NCBI GenBank assembly: GCA_964581905.1
Contig: CAZOQJ010000044.1
Location: 1 to 17,114, forward strand
Length of the DNA stretch: 17,114 nt
Reading direction: 5' to 3'
DNA from: CAZBWE01 sp964581905
GTDB taxonomy: Bacteria > Planctomycetota > Phycisphaerae > Sedimentisphaerales > Anaerobacaceae
The position numbers were made by a program, and so were the translations under genes. This document shows, piece by piece, positions 6,638 to 13,054 of this stretch. Each line of letters opens with the position of its first letter. Position 1 is the first letter of the stretch. The notes under the pieces are model-generated. The model worked only from the letters and a program-made list of their open reading frames with translations, ran no database searches and had not been told where the DNA came from.

Positions 6638-6684
6638 TCGTCGCTCGTATTCCGTCGCTCGTCGCTCGTGACCAGTGACTCGTC
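6638..6684 (+). repeat. TCGTCGCTCG-type repeat block, left flank of the four-helix-bundle gene
   Basis: The plus strand has several copies of CGTCGCTCG and ends with CTCGTGACCAGTGACTCGTC. It lies between hypC and the four-helix-bundle gene and supplies part of that gene's TGA stop (6685-6683). Its CTCGTCGCTCGTGAC core recurs, inverted and with one change, at 7089-7146. Confidence 0.65.
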
Positions 6685-7036
6685 AAAGCTTATTAATAAG
6701 ACTTACAATCATTCGACTTTCGTGATTTAAATCTTCTGCTAATTCTTCCAATTTCTTTTTTGTGATATGATTTCTTTTATTGGCGATTATCAATTGTGTT
6801 TCCAATTCAGCACAAGAACCTAAAGAGATATACAAGAATTGCTTGTATTCTTTGCTGTGATGCCTCACAAAACCCTCGGCAATGTTAGAGGGTATAGATG
6901 TAGAGGCCCTTCTCATTTGAGAAGTTAAACAATACAATTCCGTTTTAGGGAAGCCTTCGGTAATTGAGTATATCTTATCAGCTATCTCAATTCCCTTCTG
7001 CCAAATCTTCAAATCTTTGTAATCTTTTATTTTCAC
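6683..7036 (-). CDS. Four-helix-bundle protein (S23/IVS-type family)
   Basis: 117 residues starting MKIKDYKDLKIWQKGIEIADKIY, with ELYCLTSQMRRASTSIPSNIAEG (about 34-56) and a QFLYISLGSCAELETQL helix; these are hallmarks of the four-helix-bundle family first met in 23S rRNA intervening sequences and related to the Avd accessory proteins. The molecular role is unknown for most members. The start is GTG 7036, fixed by the family's N-terminus. The gene is out of place: it separates hypF from hypC, adds 90 and 48 nt of spacer, and is bracketed by inverted copies of a CTCGTCGC(T/C)CGTGAC repeat. It probably arrived as a cassette and plays no known part in hydrogenase maturation. Confidence 0.88.
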   Translation of the reverse strand: MKIKDYKDLKIWQKGIEIADKIYSITEGFPKTELYCLTSQMRRASTSIPSNIAEGFVRHHSKEYKQFLYISLGSCAELETQLIIANKRNHITKKKLEELAEDLNHESRMIVSLINKL

Positions 7037-7088
7037 TTATCTTCTATTTTAACTCAAAATTCCCATAAACCATCTCTCAGTTAATCCC

Positions 7089-7146
7089 GAGTCACGGGCG
7101 ACGAGTAACAGGCCACGGGTATCGAGCTACGAGCCCCGAGAGACGA
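7089..7146 (-). repeat. CGAGTCACGGGCGACGAG-type repeat block, right flank of the four-helix-bundle gene
   Basis: On the minus strand this reads CTCGTCGCCCGTGACTC and related pieces, the inverse orientation of the block at 6638-6684. It overlaps the end of hypF: the last HypF residues (SRGS) and its TAG stop are encoded by repeat sequence. Confidence 0.65.
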
Positions 7147-8341
7147 GATACAAAGCTATTGCCGCCTGGCCGACAGCTACGCCGCCGTCACTGGTCGGAA
7201 CATCTTTGTTAAATAATACGTTAAAATCGCTTTCCTTCAACAGTTTAATCAGACGGTTTGTCAAATACCTATTACAAAACACCCCACCGGTTAGCGCGAC
7301 AGTATCTAATTTCGTAGATTCCCTGGCTTGTTTCGCCATTGCCAATAGGCCGACGGCAAGAGTATTGTGGAACTTCGCAGAAATTACGCCTGCGTCTTTT
7401 TTCGCCTGAATGTCAGCGATTAACTGCTCGAGCATTTTACATAAATCAAGCTGTACTGGTTCGCCGTCTTTTCTGATAAGCTCAAAATCATAATGCTCTT
7501 CCTGTGGTGAGCTTGCCTGCCCTGAGCGCAGTCGAAGGGTCGGATCCACAACACCATCTCCTGCAATTGCCTCAAGGGCCATCGGCAGTTGCGCATCAGT
7601 ATGATTGAAGCTGCCCAGCCCGACCATAGCAGCAACCGCATCGAAAACCCTGCCCAGACTCGAAGTCTCCACCGTATTGAGCCGCTTGTCAATCTGCTCA
7701 AGAATAATCTGCTGCTTATTTTTATCCGGCTCAATTTTATCGAGCAGCCATTTGAATTTATCTAATTCAAACCCTTCGCCGTAAGTTTTTTTCAGTAATC
7801 CGAGGACAGGCCTTATGGCCTCTTTGCTTGCCTTATCCGCACCGGCCAACTGGTAATAGGCCAGATGGCCGAACCGCTCGAATTTCTCCAAAGACGCGAG
7901 CAGGCACTCACAGCCCCAAATCGCTCCATCCGTACCATAGCCGGTCCCGTCACATGCAAGGCCGATGACCGGCCCTTGCTCGCCTCGCTTCGCGGACGAA
8001 GCGGGCCAGCCGTGCTCAAATAGAACCGATGCAATATGTGCCCAGTGATGCTGGACCTGAATCACCCTAACATCAGGCATCGACAAAGCATACTGCGTTG
8101 ATAAATACCCCGGGTGAAGGTCGCATACCACGACCTTCGGCTCGACTTGGTAAAGCTGCCGCAATTGTTTGATTGACTCGATATAGTGATGATAGACCGC
8201 CGCATCTTCGAGGTCGCCGATTTGCTCACTGCAGATAAGCTGGTTCTGCTTGGCAAAGCAGAAGGTATTTTTCAAATCCGCGCCAGCCGCGAATATATCC
8301 AGCCCGCTGGCCTCTTTCAGAATAATAGTACTCGACTTCAA
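7127..8341 (-). CDS. hypF: HypF C-terminal (Kae1-like carbamoyltransferase) half, standalone
   Basis: HypF makes carbamoyl-AMP from carbamoyl phosphate and transfers the carbamoyl group to HypE. Full proteins are about 750 residues: acylphosphatase, zinc fingers, YrdC and Kae1-like domains. This 404-residue frame begins where the Kae1-like part begins: GADLKNTFCFAKQNQ (20-34), CDLHPGYLS (73-81), metal site VQHHWAH (96-102), GLACDGTGYGTDGAIWG (127-143), TGGVFCNR (351-358) and SDGGVAVGQA (384-393). The N-terminal domains are absent and not elsewhere in the window. TTG 8341 is preceded by AAGGAG at 9 nt and a -35/-10 pair (8395-8367), so this short form looks expressed; an in-frame TGA lies 12 codons upstream. 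Two in-frame repeat insertions occur (about 112-121 and 267-280). The missing activities would have to come from another gene. Confidence 0.9.
   Translation of the reverse strand: MKSSTIILKEASGLDIFAAGADLKNTFCFAKQNQLICSEQIGDLEDAAVYHHYIESIKQLRQLYQVEPKVVVCDLHPGYLSTQYALSMPDVRVIQVQHHWAHIASVLFEHGWPASSAKRGEQGPVIGLACDGTGYGTDGAIWGCECLLASLEKFERFGHLAYYQLAGADKASKEAIRPVLGLLKKTYGEGFELDKFKWLLDKIEPDKNKQQIILEQIDKRLNTVETSSLGRVFDAVAAMVGLGSFNHTDAQLPMALEAIAGDGVVDPTLRLRSGQASSPQEEHYDFELIRKDGEPVQLDLCKMLEQLIADIQAKKDAGVISAKFHNTLAVGLLAMAKQARESTKLDTVALTGGVFCNRYLTNRLIKLLKESDFNVLFNKDVPTSDGGVAVGQAAIALYLVSRGS
7515..7539 (+). repeat. CCCTGAGCGCAGTCGAAGGG-type repeat inside hypF
   Basis: A 25-nt block matching 8430-8454 at 24 of 25 positions, in the same orientation. 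In hypF it is in frame and encodes LRLRSGQAS (269-277), between the conserved PMALEAIAG region and the following YDFELI strand. A more degenerate relative may lie at about 9088-9115. Confidence 0.8.
7979..8007 (+). repeat. CTCGCCTCGCT...CGAAGCGGGC repeat inside hypF
   Basis: Same two blocks as the lysA element at 792-824, here as GCCTCGCTTCG-CGGA-CGAAGCGGGC, a near-perfect hairpin. It encodes the extra WPASSAKRGEQ (about 112-122) in a place where HypF normally runs directly from EHG into PVIGLA. The coding frame relative to the element differs from that in lysA. Confidence 0.75.
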
Positions 8342-8366
8342 TTGGCCTTTCTCCTTTTTACGGGAT

Positions 8367-8395
8367 ATTATAATTCAGCAGCACTCCAAAGACAA
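8367..8395 (-). promoter_or_regulatory. Putative promoter of the hyp operon
   Basis: On the minus strand TTGTCT (8395-8390) and a perfect TATAAT (8372-8367) are spaced by 17 nt. Transcription would start near 8360, about 19 nt before the TTG start of hypF, leaving just enough leader for the AAGGAG site. This is the best sigma-70-like promoter in the window. Confidence 0.65.
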
Positions 8396-8429
8396 TGCTC
8401 ATCTCCGGTCGTTTAGCCGTCGCCGGTAA

Positions 8430-8454
8430 GCCTGCCCTGAGCGAAGTCGAAGGG
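8430..8454 (+). repeat. CCCTGAGCGAAGTCGAAGGG-type repeat upstream of hypF
   Basis: Intergenic copy of the 25-nt block at 7515-7539, with one mismatch. It lies just outside the hyp promoter, between it and the HNH gene. Confidence 0.8.
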
Positions 8455-8472
8455 GCGACGTGATATAATTAG

Positions 8473-8492
8473 CCCCCAAATTTATTTGGGGG
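8473..8492 (+). terminator. Hairpin over the HNH stop codon, possible terminator
   Basis: CCCCCAAAT (8473-8481) and ATTTGGGGG (8484-8492) form a stem whose loop holds the HNH gene's stop. TTTTCTTT follows on the plus strand, but no T-run follows on the minus strand, where the gene ends. It may be another palindromic repeat instead of a true terminator. Confidence 0.4.
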
Positions 8493-9132
8493 TTTTCTTT
8501 CCCACAAAATTCAAAACCGCAAACTCGCCATGATATTTCTTCGCCGCCCTGTCATAAGCTCTCGCAGCATCTATTTCATCCTTGAAACTGCCAAGATACA
8601 TCTTCCTGCCATTAACCTCTATCCTTGACATCCACTTCTTATCTACACGTGAACGGCTCACCCCTTTATATCTCGAACTATATTTGCCCTGTTGCTTTCG
8701 CTTATTCCAGCTGTTTTGAGCACACGTTGCAGCCCTTAAATTTACCTTACGATTATCCAAACCATTATGATTTATATGGTCGCAAAACATCCCATCCGGC
8801 ACCTTCATTATCGCTCGATGCATTGGTATATTCCTTTGCCTGCCCTTACCTATAGTTACGCATCTGCAGGCATAAAAGCTCCGGCCTTGTTTCATAGCGT
8901 ACCATCCGTATTTTCTAAGCCGATAGTAATCATCCGGGTCAACAATTGCGAATTTGCCCTGCGTCAGCGGTATTCGCCGAAAAGCGTAGCCGTAGCGCAG
9001 ACGACGACACAATAGCACCACCCAAACGAACAGCCGTTCAACCCAGTCCGGAATCTCAACAGTAACCTTGATTACCCAACCTCCGCTTGTCCCGAGCGCA
9101 GCCTGCCTGCGGTTCGGATTTAAAAATGTCAT
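8482..9132 (-). CDS. HNH endonuclease with C-terminal AP2 DNA-binding domain
   Basis: Homing-endonuclease-like protein of about 216 residues. An N-terminal ITQGKFAIVD-like segment (here IPLTQGKFAIVDPDDYYRLR) is followed by the HNH nuclease core MHRAIMKVPDGMFCDHINH with GLDNRKVNLR, then an AP2/ERF-type domain (YKGVSRSR to RAYDRAAKKYHGEFAVLN). Such proteins usually spread as freestanding mobile genes and nick or cut DNA at a target site. The start is uncertain: homology begins near VIKVTVEIPDWVE, where GGAGG is followed at 7 nt by ATC and not by a normal start; ATG 9132 is used here, but its first 20 or so codons overlap repeat-like sequence. It is directly upstream of the truncated hypF. Confidence 0.82.
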   Translation of the reverse strand: MTFLNPNRRQAALGTSGGWVIKVTVEIPDWVERLFVWVVLLCRRLRYGYAFRRIPLTQGKFAIVDPDDYYRLRKYGWYAMKQGRSFYACRCVTIGKGRQRNIPMHRAIMKVPDGMFCDHINHNGLDNRKVNLRAATCAQNSWNKRKQQGKYSSRYKGVSRSRVDKKWMSRIEVNGRKMYLGSFKDEIDAARAYDRAAKKYHGEFAVLNFVGKKTPK

Positions 9133-9895
9133 CGCGCAGCGATACCACAACTTTACACTTTACACTTTGAACTTAAAACTCCCTGTATGCCCCTCATTGT
9201 GGCCTCCGGCAGCCTGCCCTGTCTGTAGTCTCATCAACTCTACGCGATACGCTTCACGCTTCACGCAATACGGGGGCTGACGTCGCCCCTCAATATTGGC
9301 CGAACCTGCACGTTTGATTGAAATTTGGCCGATTTTTTAAGGGGAGATTTTGCGTAAGTGCTTATGTAAAAAGGAATAAAAAATTTTCACTTTTTTCGAA
9401 TTTTGCGCGCAACTACCTGCGTATTTGATTGAAAATATTCTGTAAGTTTATATCCCCCCGATGCTTATGGCAGATTTTTTTACAAACATAGCAGAAATAA
9501 GGACTTATATCTCAAAACCGTTTAGCCCTGCCGCTCGCGGCTGGGGGCGTCCATCTGTCCTTTCCCCTTGCCAATCCAGCCAAAAGTGTGGTAATATAGG
9601 AAAAGAGATGTTTGAGGAATTATTAAAAGATAATGAATTCAGGCCGAAAGGGTAAGCAGAAAGCAGTCTGTTCCCCGCCAAAGGCATGCGGGGACAATCT
9701 TTCCCGTTTCATACAGTACGCCAGCCCGCCAGTCCGCCTGAGGCGGATAAAAGGCGGATAAAAGGCGTATAAAACTGTATAATCATTGTTGGGCACAGAA
9801 GAAAGGAAGGATGCTCTGGAAATCACTTTTGACAAATAATTGAAGCTGGAATTTAACGGAACAAAGGTATCATTCCCAAAAAAGACTTCAAATGC
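9133..9895. other. Repeat-rich intergenic spacer
   Basis: No convincing gene. Contents seen: ACTTTACACTTTACACTTTG-like tandem bits (9150-9170); CGCTTCACGCTTCACGC (about 9249-9265); two GTTTGATTGAAA/ATTTGATTGAAA copies (about 9312 and 9423); an inverted repeat TCCCCGC/GCGGGGA (9672-9678, 9688-9694); and the palindrome/tandem at 9733-9774. Short frames here lack ribosome binding sites and family features. Confidence 0.5.
9733..9774. repeat. TCCGCCTGAGGCGGA palindrome followed by three 11-bp tandem units
   Basis: TCCGCCT and AGGCGGA (9733-9747) are perfect arms around one base. From 9742 the unit GGCGGATAAAA occurs twice and then once as GGCGTATAAAA (9742-9774). The palindrome resembles the element at 9961-9983. 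Confidence 0.75.
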
Positions 9896-9924
9896 TTGTA
9901 ATTCCAAGAAGATTTTGATATTAT
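9896..9924 (+). promoter_or_regulatory. Possible promoter of the exported multidomain protein
   Basis: TTGTAA (9896-9901) and TATTAT (9919-9924) are spaced by 17 nt (4/6 and 5/6 matches). The leader would be about 100 nt and include the palindrome at 9961-9983. Confidence 0.35.
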
Positions 9925-9960
9925 TATGGAATCGAAAGGCTTGGTTCCGTAGCTATGCGT

Positions 9961-9983
9961 TTAATCCGCCAGAGGCGGATTAA
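9961..9983. repeat. TTAATCCGCC-AGA-GGCGGATTAA palindrome
   Basis: Perfect 10-bp inverted repeat around three bases, 46 nt before the next gene's ATG. It shares TCCGCC/GGCGGA arms with the element at 9733-9747, so both probably belong to one family. In the mRNA leader it would form a hairpin. Confidence 0.75.
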
Positions 9984-10029
9984 TATGGGAAATGTCAAAT
10001 CAAATAATGATTGATAAAGATGAGTTGAA

Positions 10030-12483
10030 ATGCTCAGGAGGTGTAAAATAAAAAAAATCAGTCTTGTGTTGATAACAGCCTTAGTATTAGCGTTTAATCT
10101 TGAACAAGCAGTATCCGTAGAACCACCTGCCATAGAATGGCACAAAGCATACGGAGACTACCTGGACGATGTAGGATGTGCTGTTTTGCAGACCAGCGAC
10201 GGCGGGTACATAATTGCCGGATACAAACAAAACTGGGGTGATTCATATGACACAGATGCCTGGTTGATTAAGACTGATGCAAATGGAGACAAAGAGTGGG
10301 ACAAGGTCTTTGGCGGAATCTATGATGACTTCTTCTATTCGATGGTTCAAACCAGCGACGGTGGATACGCATTAGCTGGTGGGACTCGCTCTTTTGGCGC
10401 CGGTGGTGCTGATTTTTGGCTCGTTAAGACTGATGCAAATGGAAACATGGGGTGGAGCAAAACATACGGTCAAGAAAGTAACGAGTGGGCAAATTCAATT
10501 ATCCAGACAAATGATGGCGAATATGTCCTAGCTGGCCAGTACTATTCTGATACACAGTATGGCTATCAATTCCGGCTGATTAAGACTGATGCTTTCGGAG
10601 AACAAGAGTGGATCAGAACGTCGGGTGGGCCCGATAACCGTACGGCAGTGGCAAAGTCTGTTATACAGACAAGCGATGGTCAATACGCAGTTTTGGGAAC
10701 TGCTGGATTTGGAATGGAAACAACTGGGGACGATTTTTGGTTGGTTAAGGTTGATTTAAACGGAGATGTGATGTGGGACAAAACGTATGCGTGGCCTGGA
10801 GGCTGGTGGGAGGATCATGGTTACTCTATTGTCCAGACGCAGGATGGAGGATATATTCTTGCTGGAACATGTAGACAGACCGGTGCTGATCACCAGGATG
10901 CTTGGTTAATTAAGACTGATAGTTATGGAAATACACAATGGAACAAAGCGTATGCAACAGGTGGTGCCGACGTCGCTAATTGCGTTATACAGACCAACGA
11001 TGGAGGCTATGTGTTTGCCGGACTTTTTTGGCCAGGATATGGTTATAGTGATGCTTGGGCCGTTCAGACAGACAATTCTGGAGAAGTACTGTGGAACCAG
11101 ACATACGGCGCAGGCGGTGCAGGCTACGGAGAGGGAGTGAATGCTGTTCAGCAAACTAGTGATGGAGGATACATTATGGTTGGCGGAACAACTTCTATTG
11201 GAGCAGGACAAAATGATGTTTGGCTAGTAAAACTTGAACCTCCTGCATCATATGGCCTAACAATAACCGTGACTTCTGGTGGAACAACAGCGCCGGCTCC
11301 TGGAAGCTACAATTATACAGTTGGCTCTTGCGTTGAAGTTACAGCGTTTCCAAACGCTAATTACGTGTTTTACCATTGGGAACTTGACAGCTCATGGAAC
11401 TATTTCAATCCAATAAGTGTACCAATTGACTCTAACCATACCTTACATGCTGTCTTCTCATCCACTACTGATTCTGACGGCGATGGAATTCCTGATGATA
11501 TGGATAATTGTCCTTATGTCTATAATCCAGACCAGAATGATACAGATGGTACCACTATCGAAGATTTTGTTTCTTACTGGAAATTTGATGAGGCAAATGG
11601 AACAACAGCATTAGATTCAGCCGATGAGAACCACGGAACTATTTATGGTGCAACTCAGGAAACTGGAAAAATAAATAGTGCTTTAAACTTTGATGGTAAG
11701 AATGATTATGTTTACATTAACCCTGATGCTTCTTTAGATATAACAGCTGAACTTGCCGTTGAAGCATGGGTGAGATCTATTGGTTCTACAGGTGAGACTC
11801 AAAATATTGTCAGACAAGGCAATTTTCTCTATGGAAAATATAGGTATGGGTTACGTTTTTTGGATAGTCAGACATTTAGTTTTGATACACATGATGGTTC
11901 TAATTGGTATTCTACAGGTGAATCAGAGCTTTGTTCACTCGGTGAATGGTATCACGTTGTGGGAGTATTCAAAAATGGTGATTATATGAAATTGTACGTA
12001 AATGGCCAGCTATCTAATGAGTCAACCAATCCATCTATAAATACTGCAACTGAGGAACCAGTCTATATCGGAGCTGAGTTGTATTATGACACTATCTGGT
12101 TGTGGAATGGTACCATCGACGAAGTGGCTATTTATAACAAGGTCTTGACACCAGAAGAAATCCGGCGACATCATCAAAATGGTCTGGAAGGGCATGGCTA
12201 TACCGCTGGTGATGGAATCGGTAATGCATGCGACAATTGTCCAACTGTTTATAACCCCTCCCAGACAGATTCAGATGACGATGGAATTGGTAATGCCTGT
12301 GACGCGGACTGCCCAAATCTCGATGGCCTAAATCCTGTTAGCTTAGTTGATTTTTCAACCCTCGCGGCTGACTGGCTGCTAACCGAACCGAACCTTCCCG
12401 GAGACCTTGACAAGAGTGGTACTGTCGATATTTATGATTTAGGTATTTTCGCAACCTATTGGATGGGCGATTGCTACGAGTAA
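10030..12483 (+). CDS. Large exported protein: seven propeller-like repeats, InlB-B-type repeat, TSP3, LamG-like domain and dockerin-like tail
   Basis: 817 residues. A signal peptide (KKISLVLITALVLAFN, about 8-23) is followed by seven units of about 54 residues marked by QTSDGGY or QTNDGGY (54, 107, 159, 213, 269, 321, 375) and DAWLIKTDANG; this suggests a seven-bladed beta-propeller. Next come an InlB-B/Flg_new-like repeat (about 408-476), a calcium-binding TSP3 segment (DSDGDGIPDD, 481-490), a LamG-like jelly-roll domain (about 513-720, SYWKFDE to LTPEEIRRHH), more TSP3 (DGIGNACDNCP) and a dockerin-like end with one clear calcium loop DLDKSGTVDIYDL (792-804). A cell-surface or secreted carbohydrate- or protein-binding role is inferred. 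The start is doubtful: AGGAGG (10036-10041) lies inside the frame, 6 nt before an ATA codon (10048) that opens the signal peptide. Confidence 0.9.
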   Translation: MLRRCKIKKISLVLITALVLAFNLEQAVSVEPPAIEWHKAYGDYLDDVGCAVLQTSDGGYIIAGYKQNWGDSYDTDAWLIKTDANGDKEWDKVFGGIYDDFFYSMVQTSDGGYALAGGTRSFGAGGADFWLVKTDANGNMGWSKTYGQESNEWANSIIQTNDGEYVLAGQYYSDTQYGYQFRLIKTDAFGEQEWIRTSGGPDNRTAVAKSVIQTSDGQYAVLGTAGFGMETTGDDFWLVKVDLNGDVMWDKTYAWPGGWWEDHGYSIVQTQDGGYILAGTCRQTGADHQDAWLIKTDSYGNTQWNKAYATGGADVANCVIQTNDGGYVFAGLFWPGYGYSDAWAVQTDNSGEVLWNQTYGAGGAGYGEGVNAVQQTSDGGYIMVGGTTSIGAGQNDVWLVKLEPPASYGLTITVTSGGTTAPAPGSYNYTVGSCVEVTAFPNANYVFYHWELDSSWNYFNPISVPIDSNHTLHAVFSSTTDSDGDGIPDDMDNCPYVYNPDQNDTDGTTIEDFVSYWKFDEANGTTALDSADENHGTIYGATQETGKINSALNFDGKNDYVYINPDASLDITAELAVEAWVRSIGSTGETQNIVRQGNFLYGKYRYGLRFLDSQTFSFDTHDGSNWYSTGESELCSLGEWYHVVGVFKNGDYMKLYVNGQLSNESTNPSINTATEEPVYIGAELYYDTIWLWNGTIDEVAIYNKVLTPEEIRRHHQNGLEGHGYTAGDGIGNACDNCPTVYNPSQTDSDDDGIGNACDADCPNLDGLNPVSLVDFSTLAADWLLTEPNLPGDLDKSGTVDIYDLGIFATYWMGDCYE

Positions 12484-12639
12484 CATAGCTTAACAACTAG
12501 GGGCAGTGGGGCTGTTGAAAAAGTGACATAAAATTGTCTTCAGCGGCTAAAAAAACCGTGTTCATTTGTGTCAAAAGTGCTTTTTTGGCTCAAAAACCAA
12601 GTATTGCACGTTTACAATATGATTTTGTACGCTTACATC
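12484..12639. other. Spacer after the exported protein gene
   Basis: No gene seen. GGGGCTGTTGAAAAAG (about 12507-12522) resembles the ends of some insertion sequences, but no matching inverted end was found. No clear terminator for the upstream gene. Confidence 0.35.
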
Positions 12640-12803
12640 GTGGCAAAGTAAGCGTGACCTGTGACAAAGTAAGCCTCCTCCGTGGCAAAGTAAGCGTGAC
12701 CTGAGGCAGATGAAGCGTGATATATGGCAGGTGAAGTGTTATCTGCGAAAGATGAAGCGTGATATGCGACGGATGAAGCGTTATCTGTCACAGATGAAGG
12801 GCA
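12640..12803. repeat. 21-bp tandem repeat array, about 7.8 units
   Basis: Units start at 12640, 12661, 12682, 12703, 12724, 12745, 12766 and 12787 (last one partial), each exactly 21 nt. The plus-strand pattern is GTGGCAAAGTAAGCGTGACCT at the left, drifting to GCGACGGATGAAGCGTTATCT at the right; units 1 and 3 are identical. The minus strand stays open across the array (frame 12881-12633) and would give heptapeptides such as SSVAYHA and YFVTGHA, but no ribosome binding site or known family supports it. Confidence 0.85.
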
Positions 12804-12946
12804 CTGGGCGGTTAAATCGCAAACCATTCCGGTGAATTCTGTGCAACCTGTGCCATAGGTAATAGGTACTTGTCTCGCCATAGTTGCCTACTTCGCCATA
12901 GTTGCCTATGGCTACGAAGGCTGAATTAACGACGGCGGATCTGTGC

Positions 12947-13054
12947 CTAATTTCTTTGTGCCTTCGTGGCAAAGGAATTGTTTATCTCTTTTTTGCCTTT
13001 TTCTTTGTGGTTTTTTTGCTTTGCTTTTGCCCTGTAGCCGCATGTATTACACAT
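12947..13054 (-). CDS. Possible Lys-rich CxxC microprotein (35 aa)
   Basis: The frame from ATG 13054 to TAG 12947 encodes MCNTCGYRAKAKQKNHKEKG, then KKEINNSFATKAQRN. AAGGA lies 7 nt before the ATG. The product starts with a half zinc-ribbon motif CNTC and is then strongly basic (11 Lys, 2 Arg in 35). The last part, from about residue 28, coincides with a TTTGCCACGAAGGCACAAAG-type repeat, so the gene's 3' end may have been overwritten. It shares small size and Lys richness with the microprotein at 1937-2017. No family is recognised; it could also be a chance frame. Confidence 0.4.
   Translation of the reverse strand: MCNTCGYRAKAKQKNHKEKGKKEINNSFATKAQRN

Noticed and set aside
8481..9150. HNH gene as part of a group I intron
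   Set aside because: No split gene flanks it and no intron core structure was recognised; it looks freestanding.
9461..9907. Short frames on both strands in the spacer before the exported protein
   Set aside because: No ribosome site, no recognisable domain, and they run through palindromic repeats.
10906..11211. 101-codon minus-strand frame inside the exported protein gene
   Set aside because: It is the antisense shadow of the propeller repeats, with no ribosome site.
12507..12640. GGGGCTGTTGAAAAAG as the end of an insertion sequence
   Set aside because: No matching inverted end, transposase or target duplication was found.
12640..12803. Regular repeats that could suggest a CRISPR array
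   Set aside because: The units are contiguous 21-nt tandem copies with no unique spacers, and no cas gene is near.
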